Below are positions 12,201 through 22,200 of a stretch of 64,000 bases of DNA, in pieces. Source of the stretch: Xiphias gladius. Taxonomy: Eukaryota; Chordata; Actinopteri; Istiophoriformes; Xiphiidae. Position 1 is the stretch's first letter, and every line of letters starts with the position of its first letter. A program made the translations under genes and the position numbers. A model generated the notes under the pieces. That model saw only the letters and a list, made by a program, of their open reading frames with translations, did not search any database and was not told the DNA's origin. The DNA is taken from positions 4,230,517-4,294,516 of the forward strand of contig NC_053414.1 in assembly GCF_016859285.1 (NCBI RefSeq), read 5' to 3'.

Positions 12201-15200
12201 TTTAGTCGTGTAGCTTCTACCTACCTTCACTCGTAGTTGATTCGTAATGAAAATAAAAGGGTCACTATTCTTCAGCCGATATTTTGACTTGTCACAGTAG
12301 GAAAAGCACAGGTGTTGCTGATAACAAGGCTCAGGTGTGAGAGCGGGTCAGCCAATCCCCAGCCCCTCAGGTCCTTGGGCAAAGATAGTGAACCCCAAAC
12401 TGGCCGTGACGTATGCGTATGTGTGAGTGTGTGCGAATGCGATGTACGAATGTGCGTGCGAATAGGTATATGTGGCATCTCGTCTGAGACAGTGATCCGG
12501 CATGAACAATACCAGGAGCCTGAAACCGAAGCAGCTAAATGGAATTCAGCCATCATTTATTTTATCATTTATTATTTACACCTGAACATTTCCTACTGTA
12601 ACATGTTAAACTGTCTGAAGTGAAAAAGGCCTAATTTTATCAATTGGGACTTCAAGGCCTATGTCATTTTGACTTGCTTCATCCTGCTTTTTTTTTTTTT
12701 TTTTTTTTTTCATTTCTTTAATATAAACAGAATCTAAATAAACTCACTTGCTTCACTGGATTAGTTTGTGTGTGGTTTACAACTCTATAAACGACTAAAG
12801 GCTAAATTTTGGCGACGCACGGTTGGACGGCGTGTAAACAGTTTGATACAAAGATGTCGCAGGTTTCGGGCTGCATCTACTGATTAATCCCTCAATCGTT
12901 TCTCTGCAGAAAATGTCAGAAGATACTTTTAATATGTGCATCACGATATCTGCTGGAGTTCCCAGAGCTCAAGGTGACATTTTCAAATTGTTCGTGTTGT
13001 CGGAACAATGGTCCAAAATCCGAGGATATTTCATGTAGACTCTTATAAAACAGAAAAGCAGCAAATCCTCACATTTTTGGAAACCACGTGGATTAGCCCT
13101 ATGTTAGGAAACACCAGCTGAACACAGCTCCCTGTTGTAAAAGGGGGATTCTGTCTCTTACATTCGCACACAAACACATGCTGCTGCAGCAAATCTGAGG
13201 TCGAAGGTCACCTACATACAGAGCACATGGACCTGCCAGTCTTGTAGACAGAGCTGTCACAGCTGACGGCAACCTGCTGTGGAAGCCACATCCGCCCCCT
13301 CCACAACACGGGTTTGTATAAGTAAAGTTGTTTAAAAAGGAAAGGGAGAAAAAAAAAAAACCCAGCAGGTTTCCTCATTTCCCCAAAACCACAAAAATAC
13401 AGCCAGTTTTCACCGGGTTCCACTGCTGGACTGAGGTGAGGTGAAAGCGTGTGTGATGTGTCATAGCAGAGCAAACTTGAACCTTCGTCCGACTTTAACC
13501 CAACACCACATGAAAACCTCAAACTTGAGTCTGGTTTAACAGAGAAGTGAAAAAAATGTGGTGAACCTTCACAGCAAAAGAGTGTAAAAACCCAGTAGTT
13601 TTCCCTGCACTGTAAATGCATTGTCAATTTTTTTTATATTGTGGGTGGCTGCCTATTGAACCTTAACACTTTGAAAGCTGTCGATTACCAAAAGCCAGCA
13701 CTGGATGCTTGGCAAGAGTAAGACAGTTCCTGATTCAAATCCTTTTTTTCCCCTTCAGAGTTTAGACCTTATTTTACTTGGTTAAAGTTCTTGTATGGCT
13801 CCTTGTGTTTAGACAATTCTAACCATTTTAGAGCCATTTTTTTTTAATGGGTTTTTTGGAAAAAACAAAACAAAAACAAACACAAAAATACATGTTTATA
13901 TTTTTCAAAGTAAGGTTCTGAAAAACTGGTATTAATCTTCTTAAACAATACCCAGCTCTGACTGGAAGGTATGACACATGCTTTTGTCTACCTGACTTAA
14001 CAATAGAAAAGACCAGAGTTTATCACTCAGAAAACAACAACTTTCCACTGAATGACTCCTGCCATACCTAACAATGCAGGTGATTTCTCATCAGACAAGA
14101 AATACATTGAATGCGATCAAGATCAAGTAGATAACCTGAGCTGGGATTTCCCCATAAACACACAGATACCTTTACACATAAACATTAGAAAACAATCTTC
14201 TGATGACTGCAACGTTTTTGTTTCCATACATCAGCAAGGACTGTACAAAAACAACACACACACACACAAATCTGAATCTGTGAGGCCGACTGTCGCCTCT
14301 CATACAAAGCTGAGTGACGATTCACATGGCAGCCGAAAATAGAATATCAGAAGGTGGAATATCTCAACAGCCTACAGCCGAAAACCTCAAAAAGCACAAT
14401 CCAGAGGGAAATTAATTCTCAACTCAAGAATAAAAAAACATTTCAAAGCTGGTAAGCTGTTCCTACAATCTAATCTTTCGAAAATTGATTAACCACTCAT
14501 TCAACTGCACTACAAGTCAGGAGGAGAAACAAGCTCTTTAGGTCCCTAAACTCCAATTAAAGGAAATCTTACAGCATACAATGATATTGATGAAGAACAG
14601 TGTGCTCCCAACTTTGCTTCAACCGTTTTTGTGTTTGTCCCTTTCCTGTTTCAACGTGACAGCGGCCCCCTGCACTAAGCCAGGGCCCCAGCGAAATGGT
14701 TCTCCCCGTTTGGTGTGGAACAACTTGACTGGCCTGCACAGAGCCCTGACCGCAACCCCATCCAACACCTTTGGGATGAACTGGAACGACAACTACAAGC
14801 CAGGCTTTATCACCCAGACATCAGTGGGCGACTTCAGGAATAACCCATTCCAGCTGACACAGCAACGCCCTGAGGAGTAACACCTCCGACACGACCTTAC
14901 TTCCAGCTGTGGGTGAACCCGGGTCAGACGCTGCCTGGTTTTGTTACTAAGGGGTAGACCATAATTTAATGATACTGACTTTTAAACTCCATTTAACCGA
15001 CTCCACAACAAGAGAAAAAAAAAAAAAAGAAGAGAGAAACAGAAACAAAGGGCATGCAGGTCTGGGCAAGTGAAAGACGTGGGCGAAACAGATGTGCAAC
15101 TGAAACGTATCTTTTATTTGGTAATTATTTGATGTAATCCGGCATTATTCTACGGTTCTGACCGTGACATGTGTGAAACTATACTGCAGCTTGGTGTCTT

Positions 15201-15795
15201 TGCTGAGAGTGATAACAACAGATGAACCTATAACACCCGTCTCATACCAAGAAATCCAGTGCGGACTGAAAGTACATCAGTAGAACCATGTCATGCGTGT
15301 GTCTCTTGTATGGATGAGAATGCTCCCGTGGCTGAAAGAAAGCAAATTCCTGCAGCCGGGCTCCAAAAACTTAAGGAAAAGCCTTCCCAGAAGAGTGGAG
15401 GCCGTTATGGGAGCACGCAGCCCATGCTTTTGGAAGGAGATGTTCAACAATAACTTATGCGTGTAATGAGCAGGTGTCCTGATACTTTTGACCATATAGC
15501 CTACGATCAGAATGACAGGCCTTGCCAAAAACAGGTGGCCACGACTCGCTCTCGCAACTGGACTTCAATATTTACATGGCAGACTCCCAAAGTGTTTATT
15601 CTCTAATTGACAAAATATCGACTCCTCAGAAAACAAACAAGCTAGATTTTTTTTTTTTTTTTTTGGGGGGGGTTACCTGTCAAAGTTTGAATTAGTGAGC
15701 CCATGATAGAGTCAGGTGCAAGATTGTCTGTTAAAGTGGATTCCTGCAGAGCCTGCAGGAGCTTTTACATCACATGCGCACGCACGCACGCGCGT

Positions 15796-15837
<42 letters not shown>

Positions 15838-17036
15838 CGTGACACACAATAGGCTGGACACACACAGGAGAACGACAAATAAACCGTCAATCACTGCATG
15901 CAAACGGGTTTTAAAATGTCGTTATGACACAAAAAGGCTTTGTCCAATGTCTGGCTGACACCCCTGAAGTGCAGCAAGGCCTGCTTAGCACGTCTGGACT
16001 AACGGCTAAGTTTTAGCAATAAAGGCAACCCTTCTATTTACGTGTGCTGGCTCGAGTTGACGAAAGCCCTGTAGTTGAAATGGGACTGAGTGGCAAGATT
16101 ATTATATTTTTTCTTTCCCCTCCATCAAAACGAGCGCGGAGCTAACGTAGTGTGCACGGGACATCTGCCGTAAAATATACACAAGCTACCGAGGATTAAC
16201 GATGTGCTGCGGTGCCAAAATATGCGCCTCGTTGCAGCCATTAATTTTCTGGGCTAGCTGAGCTGCCGCTAGCTTGGACTAACATTTAACAGACTCGCCA
16301 AAACACGCCAGAGATCCACGCCACCGTCATCGTGTCAGCAGTAGCAGCCGCGAGCGTGTTATTGGGAGTTTGCAGGCCATTTTGAAGTTTGAACGTGACC
16401 ATCCGCAACACAATGGGTGGCAGCGGAGTGGACAGCTAGCAGACTGACCTGACAAACACATCAAACAAAGTCAGGCTGCTCGCTAGCCAAACCGGCTAAC
16501 TTAGCTAACTTCCAAATCCGTGCAAGCCGCATTTTAGCAACAGCGGCATCCTTCAGAAGCCCACTCCCGAGCACCGCGTTCAACCGTGCTGAAGTGTTTT
16601 AACCCACGGCTGTAATGTCACACGCAGAACGGGCGGAGGTGGTTGGATTTAGGAGCTAGCTTGCGAGAGTTCTGTGAGGGGTGTTTGACAGACAGGCCCA
16701 AAGCTGACTGCCAGTCTGGAGGGGGAAAATGGTATTTGCATTCACATCAAACCGACACGGTCTGACACCAACACGTTAACTGTCACCGACTGCAGAACAC
16801 ACACAAATAATGTCGTGACCCCCACTGTCCCGTGGCTGCAGAGTGCGGTCAGAAAGGCAAGCTGAGAAAGAAAACACACAAAGTTATATTTAGCTAGCCA
16901 CCGAGCTAACATGCTCCCATCAAGCTTCAGCGGACAGCGGTGCTAACATCACCGCGGCTAGTCTGGTGTAAATAAAATGACTTGTTTACTTACTTTCATT
17001 TAAAACCTCCACCAGCTCGGCGCAGTTTTCACACAT
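3133..17036 (-). CDS. usp34: Ubiquitin carboxyl-terminal hydrolase 34, N-terminal part (first 4 coding exons)
   Basis: Usp34 is a very large deubiquitinase (over 3500 aa in human), linked to Wnt/axin control and DNA-damage signalling. Only the first 248 codons are here. Exons in coding order: 16994-17036, 7384-7474, 3899-4457, 3133-3183. Lengths 43, 91, 559 and 51 join in phase, each with a GT donor and AG acceptor. The start MCENCAELVEVLNE matches the human start. Exon 2 reads GYISSWTQR, exon 3 opens QCLCCFKEYKHLE and closes FPLYTAYKHNTHPTIE, and exon 4 reads ESNILGSFCDMN. All are near-identical to human. The USP catalytic domain lies far downstream, off the left edge. Between the conserved ends exon 3 carries a Gly/Ser/Glu/Gln-rich linker that is longer than and unlike the human one. 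Intron 1 is 9.5 kb. Identity is very secure; the 3' part is missing only because the window ends. Confidence 0.96.
6200..6271. repeat. TG dinucleotide microsatellite, about 36 units
   Basis: Uninterrupted (TG)n preceded by a T-run and a G-rich stretch, inside usp34 intron 2. It produces spurious Cys/Val and His/Thr open frames on the two strands. Confidence 0.98.
6640..7290. repeat. Possible degenerate DNA-transposon segment with recurrent CGGTAT/TACCG motifs
   Basis: A GC-richer block in an otherwise AT-rich intron. The motifs caccggtatg, ctccggtatgg, ctgtaccgtg and ctataccgtgatatatgg recur near its ends, a pattern I associate with fish hAT-type non-autonomous elements. It also contains a ccaacatggcgg motif (YY1-like) near 6820. 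No transposase frame and no clean terminal inverted repeats were found, so the family call is tentative. Confidence 0.3.
9640..9770 (+). promoter_or_regulatory. Promoter-like patch with ATG and splice donor inside usp34 intron 1
   Basis: In order on the plus strand: an ETS-type site gcggaagtg at 9643-9651, an inverted CCAAT box (attgg, 9682-9686), a YY1-like aacatggctgc with an ATG at 9749, and after only 15 bases (MAAGS) a good donor gtaaga at 9764. This looks like the promoter and first exon of a plus-strand transcript, but no following exon was identified. GC-rich sequence up to about 10275 may belong to the same unit. It could instead be a promoter carried by a dispersed repeat. Confidence 0.3.
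12855..13100. repeat. Dispersed fish repeat, family A copy 1
   Basis: Recognised by its ordered landmarks: a gattaat/aatcg start, a segment reading gagctcaaggtgacattttcaaat, a central pair of phrases about an unpaired C/A-rich stretch, and aaaagcagcaaatcctcacattt near the end. The same landmarks recur in seven other places in this window. It carries no protein frame; probably a non-autonomous element (MITE or SINE class uncertain). Confidence 0.7.
14560..14838 (+). mobile_element. Tc1/mariner-like transposon relic, 5' piece (transposase C-terminal region)
   Basis: DNA closely resembles the fish Tc1-like transposase segment that normally reads DWPAQSPDLNPIQHLWDELE: here cttgactggcctgcacagag is followed by ccaacacctttgggatgaac. 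The frame is broken by indels, so the segment that carries the third catalytic acidic residue is nonfunctional. Similarity stops near 14838 and resumes about 480 bases on, at 15316, where the next part of the same element lies. Confidence 0.75.
15316..15505 (+). mobile_element. Tc1/mariner-like transposon relic, 3' piece with terminal repeat
   Basis: Continues the element of 14560-14838: gtggctgaaagaaagcaaat and agccttcccagaagagtgga are typical of the last 60 codons of this transposase. It ends with caggtgtcctgatacttttg followed by accatat, the usual outward end of these elements. Frameshifts and stops are present. The matching 5' terminal repeat was not found. Confidence 0.75.
15796..15834. 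repeat. CA dinucleotide microsatellite
   Basis: About 19 CA units preceded by an imperfect cgcacg/cgcgtg stretch, in usp34 intron 1. Confidence 0.97.
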
Positions 17037-17440
17037 TGTTCATGAAGAGGACAACTGAGTGCACCTACTCAAACCATGGCACTGGAAACTGTTGTTGGCT
17101 GGCAGTTGGTTGTTTTTGGGGTAAAAAAAAAAAAAAAAAAAAAAAAGGCCCAGTGGAGGGGGTGATTGGTGAAGGTTATTCCACAAGATGAAACCAGGGG
17201 AAGCAACAGGGTGTACAACGTGGTTTGTATCCAAGCGAAGTTGATGTACGCCAAAAGTTAAGAGGCACTGGACGGTAGAAATCGAGTCAGTCTCCAATCT
17301 GAGCGTTACTTGAGAGAGTAGACACAGCAGCCATGTTGAAAAAGGAGGGGAGGGGGGCGACACAGCGTGTAGAGAGTTCGGGACTTTTCGTCGCGTCTCC
17401 TTCGCCCGTTCGGTTTTCTTCGCTAATCTCGCGATATCTT
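17037..17440 (-). promoter_or_regulatory. usp34: usp34 5' untranslated region and promoter
   Basis: Sequence upstream of the usp34 ATG. On the minus strand caacatggctgc (17327-17338) is a YY1-like element of the kind found at TATA-less start sites, so transcription may begin close to 17340. Further up, tctcgcgata (17427-17436) resembles the CGCG core element of CpG-island promoters. A run of 24 T on the coding strand (17123-17146) would be in the leader if it is not spliced out. There is no TATA box. The start site is inferred. Confidence 0.5.
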
Positions 17441-18410
17441 CCCAATGAAGTAATGTTTACAACCTTAGGTTCTCAAGGGCAACGGCGGCGACAACAATGT
17501 GCATCAATTCGATACAATGAAATATTAAAACGAAAACTAAAATATTAATCCCAAATTCTTCATTTGACAAAAATATGAATTTAAACATTAATAATTTATA
17601 TTTAATTAATAATTTATGTCTAATGTTTGTATTTACATTTTCTATTTGGCTCCAATTCCAAGTAAATCTTTGGACTGAAGTTTCAACATAGTAAAAGGTA
17701 TGTTAAATAGACACATTACATTTTTGTAATATGTCCTGTCCGTACAGTGTATTTATTCTGCATGTTTTCTAAAAGCTTTTGGGCTGGGAGCTTATAAAAG
17801 GAGGAAAAAGAAGAAAACAAGACAGTTTGTTTCCACGTCCCCCCATGTCAGAAATACTAAATTACATTTACTGTAGTTTGATCCTTCATTGCCCAAAAGC
17901 TTTTCAGTCATTTTCTGACTCGGCCTTTTTGCATCCTAATGATAGGTGACTTTTAAATATTTTCTAATAAGACCCATGTCATACTTTTCTCATGACTCAC
18001 AATGTAGTGTGTGTGTGTGTAGGCAAGAAAACTAAACCTGCCAAAATGAAGTTTTTCTCCCTGGAACCAAACCTAGAGTAAACCTGGCAACAGCCCTGCC
18101 TCCAGCCTCAGAGCTGTTTAATGTCACAGCCGGCAGCCTACAGCGTTTCATTTGTTTGTCTGCATACCACCGCATTTAATCAAAAATATAATAGTACAAA
18201 TAGATCTGCACTAATACCTGATTATGATATTCAATAACCTATTTCACGTCACTGTATTTGCTACTTAAGTAATGAACCCATGTGTGCATTGACGGAATTT
18301 TATTGAAACGCTAGGAAAACTGTTAGCAAACGCAAATTTCATTAAGTAGCATTTTCCAGGCTTTCCATGACCTTCAGGGCTTTGGGTAAGAAGCAGAATC
18401 ACACGGTAAA
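17441..18410. other. usp34-xpo1 intergenic region
   Basis: AT-rich spacer between the usp34 promoter and the putative 3' end of xpo1. Nothing recognisable apart from a short TG run near 18007. Confidence 0.6.
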
Positions 18411-19221
18411 ATTTGTAAAAATAGCCAACTTTATATTCTCAGAGTACTAAGACAGCTTTACAAACAGGATGATATTCACACAGCCTTCCTTCTCATCCAA
18501 ACGCAGAGCGGTCCAATTGAAGCTCCGATTCGCTCAGGGAGCCAGAGTAAAAGAAAACAGAGACTAAACACAATGACAAACCCAAACGAGACAACAAAGG
18601 AAGCAAGAAGTACATGTCTACCCCTTGAGCATCACATTTATCCTGCACCGTGCACAGGGCACTTCTGAAACCAGAGCAGTCTGTCAACTAACCACTGCAA
18701 GTGTTTCCACATCATATATTACATATTAACAAGTCGGGGAGGCTGGGAAGGGGGATGAACTGTGGGGGAGGGGGTGAAGAGAGATTAAAAATAACCTTTA
18801 ATTTTTTCAACTTCATGCAGGTGTAAAAGAACCATATGGCCAAACATAAAGCTTTAATCAGCAAGGAATTAACAAAAGATGGCATGTTAAACAAAAAGAT
18901 CTTGATATAAAATAGGTTTTTAGGGAGAAAGAAAAAAAAAAAAACAGGAACTCGCGGCAGGGTGGGGGGATGGGGGGTCAGGGGGGCAATTCTCATTTAC
19001 ATATTGACATTGATTTGGTCGACGTACAACCGAGTGCTGGGGTCCTTTGTCTGGCCCCTCATTTCTCTTTTCAAACACACACACACTTGCACACAAACAC
19101 ACTTGAAAAGAAAACAATGTATCAACAGGAAGCGTCCTTGCTCTCTCTTGACCTTTCCCCCTTCAGATTTGTTCTGTACACGCTAGTAGCTGCTGCTGCT
19201 GCCGCTGCCGCCGCCGCCGCT
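18411..19221 (-). other. xpo1: Putative xpo1 3' untranslated region
   Basis: Downstream of the xpo1 stop there is no further exon. A minus-strand AATATA signal variant at 18432-18437 could define an end near 18410; a canonical AATAAA (seen as tttatt) lies near 18298. The stop codon is followed at once by a GCN-type trinucleotide repeat (19186-19221). The exact 3' end needs transcript data. Confidence 0.4.
19186..19221 (-). repeat. xpo1: GGC/AGC trinucleotide repeat directly after the xpo1 stop
   Basis: On the coding strand TGA is followed by AGC, four GGC, AGC, GGC and four AGC codons, then TAC TAG. It lies in the 3' untranslated region. In frame it would encode only Gly and Ser. Confidence 0.9.
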
Positions 19222-22200
19222 TCAGTCGCACATCTCCTCCGGCAGCTCGTGGGGGTTGAGGATGCCTGGCACTGACATCTGGAGCTTGTGTTTCTCCTCC
19301 TGGGCCTGGCGCAGAGCCGCCTCCCTCTCCTCCAGGAACAGGTCCGTCGTGTCCTCGCCGGCAAACTCCTGCGGGACCACACAAGCAGAGGCTCAGCAGC
19401 GCTCACACCGGGCTTTAGGCTTTAGATCCAAGCTGGCAAAACTATCATTTTCCCACCGAGGGAGACCTGCACTGCTCAAACTTTCCATTAAGTCTGCACT
19501 CACAAGTTAAAATAATCCGATGTAGGTTATAGCTCTCAAATGCTTCCAATCAGATTGGAGTTTATGTCTGAGTTAATGACTTTAATAGCCAAAGAATTTC
19601 TACATTTGTTAAAGCAATACATTGGCTGTTTGTCTTTACATCCCAGCTAAGAATTACTGTTTACATTTGGACAGTGGCTCAGATGGGACGGTCTGGTATT
19701 GTCTGATGTTTTTACATTTGCTTTTTACTATTACCTGCCCTTCCATTCAATATATCAAAATGTCTAGTTACAGTTCCTGCTTATTCAGTGTCTGCAGCCC
19801 TATGTTACACAGATTCTAAGTTGTACCTCTTTCACATGTTGACTAAATTGTCGTCAAAAGTAAGATCAGCTGCTACTGTGTTTGGCTATCAAACAACCCC
19901 AGAGGCACTAATGTGATGCCAGAAAGTTTTTTATCTCGGGCAGTTTTACGAAACCAAAGTTTGACCTCGAATGGCCTCCGCCGGGCCCGGGCTTCATCAA
20001 CATGCCAGGTTTGATCTCATCACCAGTGTAAAATAAAGACGCGATGGGATTCGTCACACCCCAGTGCCTTCTGTGTTCTGTTAGGACAATAAACCTTGGT
20101 AGGAAAGTTGACCTGTAACTTTTCTAATGACTTCATTCAGCAGACAGTTCCTCTCTGACCAGTCCATTCCCGCTCCCCTTCCTCTCCTCTTTAATCTCTT
20201 GTGTTTGTAGTAGAACATTGCCTGGATGCAGTTGGCCCCTTAATTTTACTTCAGTGTTTTGTTTTGGTTTTTTTTAAACTGACATTTTCCCAGTCTGGTT
20301 TCAGACTGCAGGTGTTTCCTGATTCCTCTCGACACTCACCTTGATCTGCACCAGGAAATCCCTCAGGTGCTCTTTGAAGGCGGGGATGTCCTGATTCAGG
20401 CTGAAAAGACCTGTTACAAACACCTTCACCTGGGCACTGAAGACAAATCATTCCATTAGTAGCAGGTCTGTGAAAGCACAGCATGTACAAGGGTGGACAA
20501 AATGACAGCAACGCCTGTTACAGCTCGCAACAAATGCGATATTTTCATTAACGTTTTTCCCCTTTCACCGCTCTGCTTCTACGTCGTAGCATTTCCCAGA
20601 ATGCTTTTAACAACGCTACTTTCAAACCAAAAGTGGATTTATTGGTTGTTCCATTTTCAGAGGAATTTTTGAATGGAACATGCAGTTTTTCCACTTGTTT
20701 GGTTCAGGATAATCTGAACCAGTGAGTACACTTTAAAATTCCTGAACCACACACAGTTGCCTTTTTGCTATTTTATTTTTCAAAGCACATCACAGACTCA
20801 AAAACGTACTAGCGCCATATTAACAGGTGTCATTTAATTCATGGAACAAAACGCCTCTCTCACGCCTCTGACAACCTCAGACCTTCTTTTCTAAATAAAT
20901 CAAAATGTTCTAAGTAAGAAAATTCTCTGGAATTTGACAAGGGAACCTGGAGTTCGAGAGTGCCCACTCACTTCGGGTGGGCACACTCACTTCCTGAGTG
21001 TTTGGACTACAAACTCCAAACACTCAGGATATGTCTGTGATCGCAGCTGCAGCCTTCGCTCAAAACGGGTTTTAAGGGGCAAGTGCATTCTGGTCTATTG
21101 AAGCTGCTGTTTCTGTGTTGGAAATATTTAATTTTTTTCCTTTAATCCCTAGGTGTTTATGTAAAACCTCTTCCACAAGCAGGCCCTGAATACCTGGAAA
21201 CATTAACCAAACCCACACAGCCCATGTAATCGCACTGTGGTTGACCAGCTTGGCTGGAGGCTACTTACTCCTGCAGGTGGGGGAAAGCTGTCTTCAGCAG
21301 GTTGGCGATGTACTCCTGGACGTGCGCCTGGTTGTTGGCGGGGCTGGCTGCACTCAGGGCCACGCTGACCTTGCCCTCCTCCACCAGGTTGAACATGTAG
21401 GCCAAGATGGTGGCGTGCATGGTCAGACCTGCAGACAGGGAGCAGGGAGAAGGGGCTCGTCAGTTTTCTGCCACATGAGCTAAAGTTGTCGAAGGCATTT
21501 GTGTGCTCTAATGAAACTGTGCTCCGCGGGCTTGTTGTAAAACCCCACGCAGTTATTTCCAGCACTGTAGAAACCGATACATTATATCTTAGATATCTAC
21601 AAGTGAAGCGAGGGGATAATTAGCCCTATCTTTTTATTCTTAATCTGAAAGCATAATGTGTGAGAACTTTATGTAAGAATCAAACGGATCATTTTGTACT
21701 TTGGTGACAATATATCTTTGTACAGCCAGATGCCACCAGGTCAATCTCTTTACCTGCAGTGTGAGAGGTGTCTGTGACCACAGAGAAGATGTGCTGCAGG
21801 ACGTCGCAGAAGTACGTCTGGTAGAAGCTCTGTGCTGCCGCTTCCTCTGCGGACACGTTCTGCAGGAGAGTGTACAGGATCTGTAGACCTGCAGCAGACG
21901 AGGAGACGCTCATTAGACCAGCGCCATTTGAAAACCAACGCCAACAATCTGTCATGCTCAACCGTACCTGAACTAATTCAAAGTCAGTGTTTCTAAGAAG
22001 GCTATAGAACCAATTAAACATTTGGATGGATAGGCATGCTTCAATGATTCATTTCCTGCAGTCCAATAGCGACTTGTGCCTTACTTGTTATTGCCTTATA
22101 TATTTCATTACTCTGTCAACTAACATTGTGGTTTCAATTACTGATTCTAGCAAATTGATTGCACTCATAATTTTTCATTATTTTTCTTTCTGGAGACCTA

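Larger units (their letters stand above)
7475..16993 (-). other. usp34: usp34 intron 1 (9.5 kb)
   Basis: Long first intron. It contains a promoter-like patch near 9640-9770 with GC-rich sequence to about 10275, a copy of the window's commonest dispersed repeat (12855-13100), two pieces of a Tc1-like transposon (14560-14838 and 15316-15505), a CA microsatellite (15796-15834) and poly(T) runs at about 12690 and 15648. From about 16130 to 16990 the sequence becomes CpG-richer, as expected next to the usp34 promoter. No other exon was recognised. Confidence 0.75.

Noticed and set aside
21203..21565. 120-codon minus frame in xpo1
   Set aside because: Wrong frame across xpo1 exon 22 and its intron; the conserved frame is another one.
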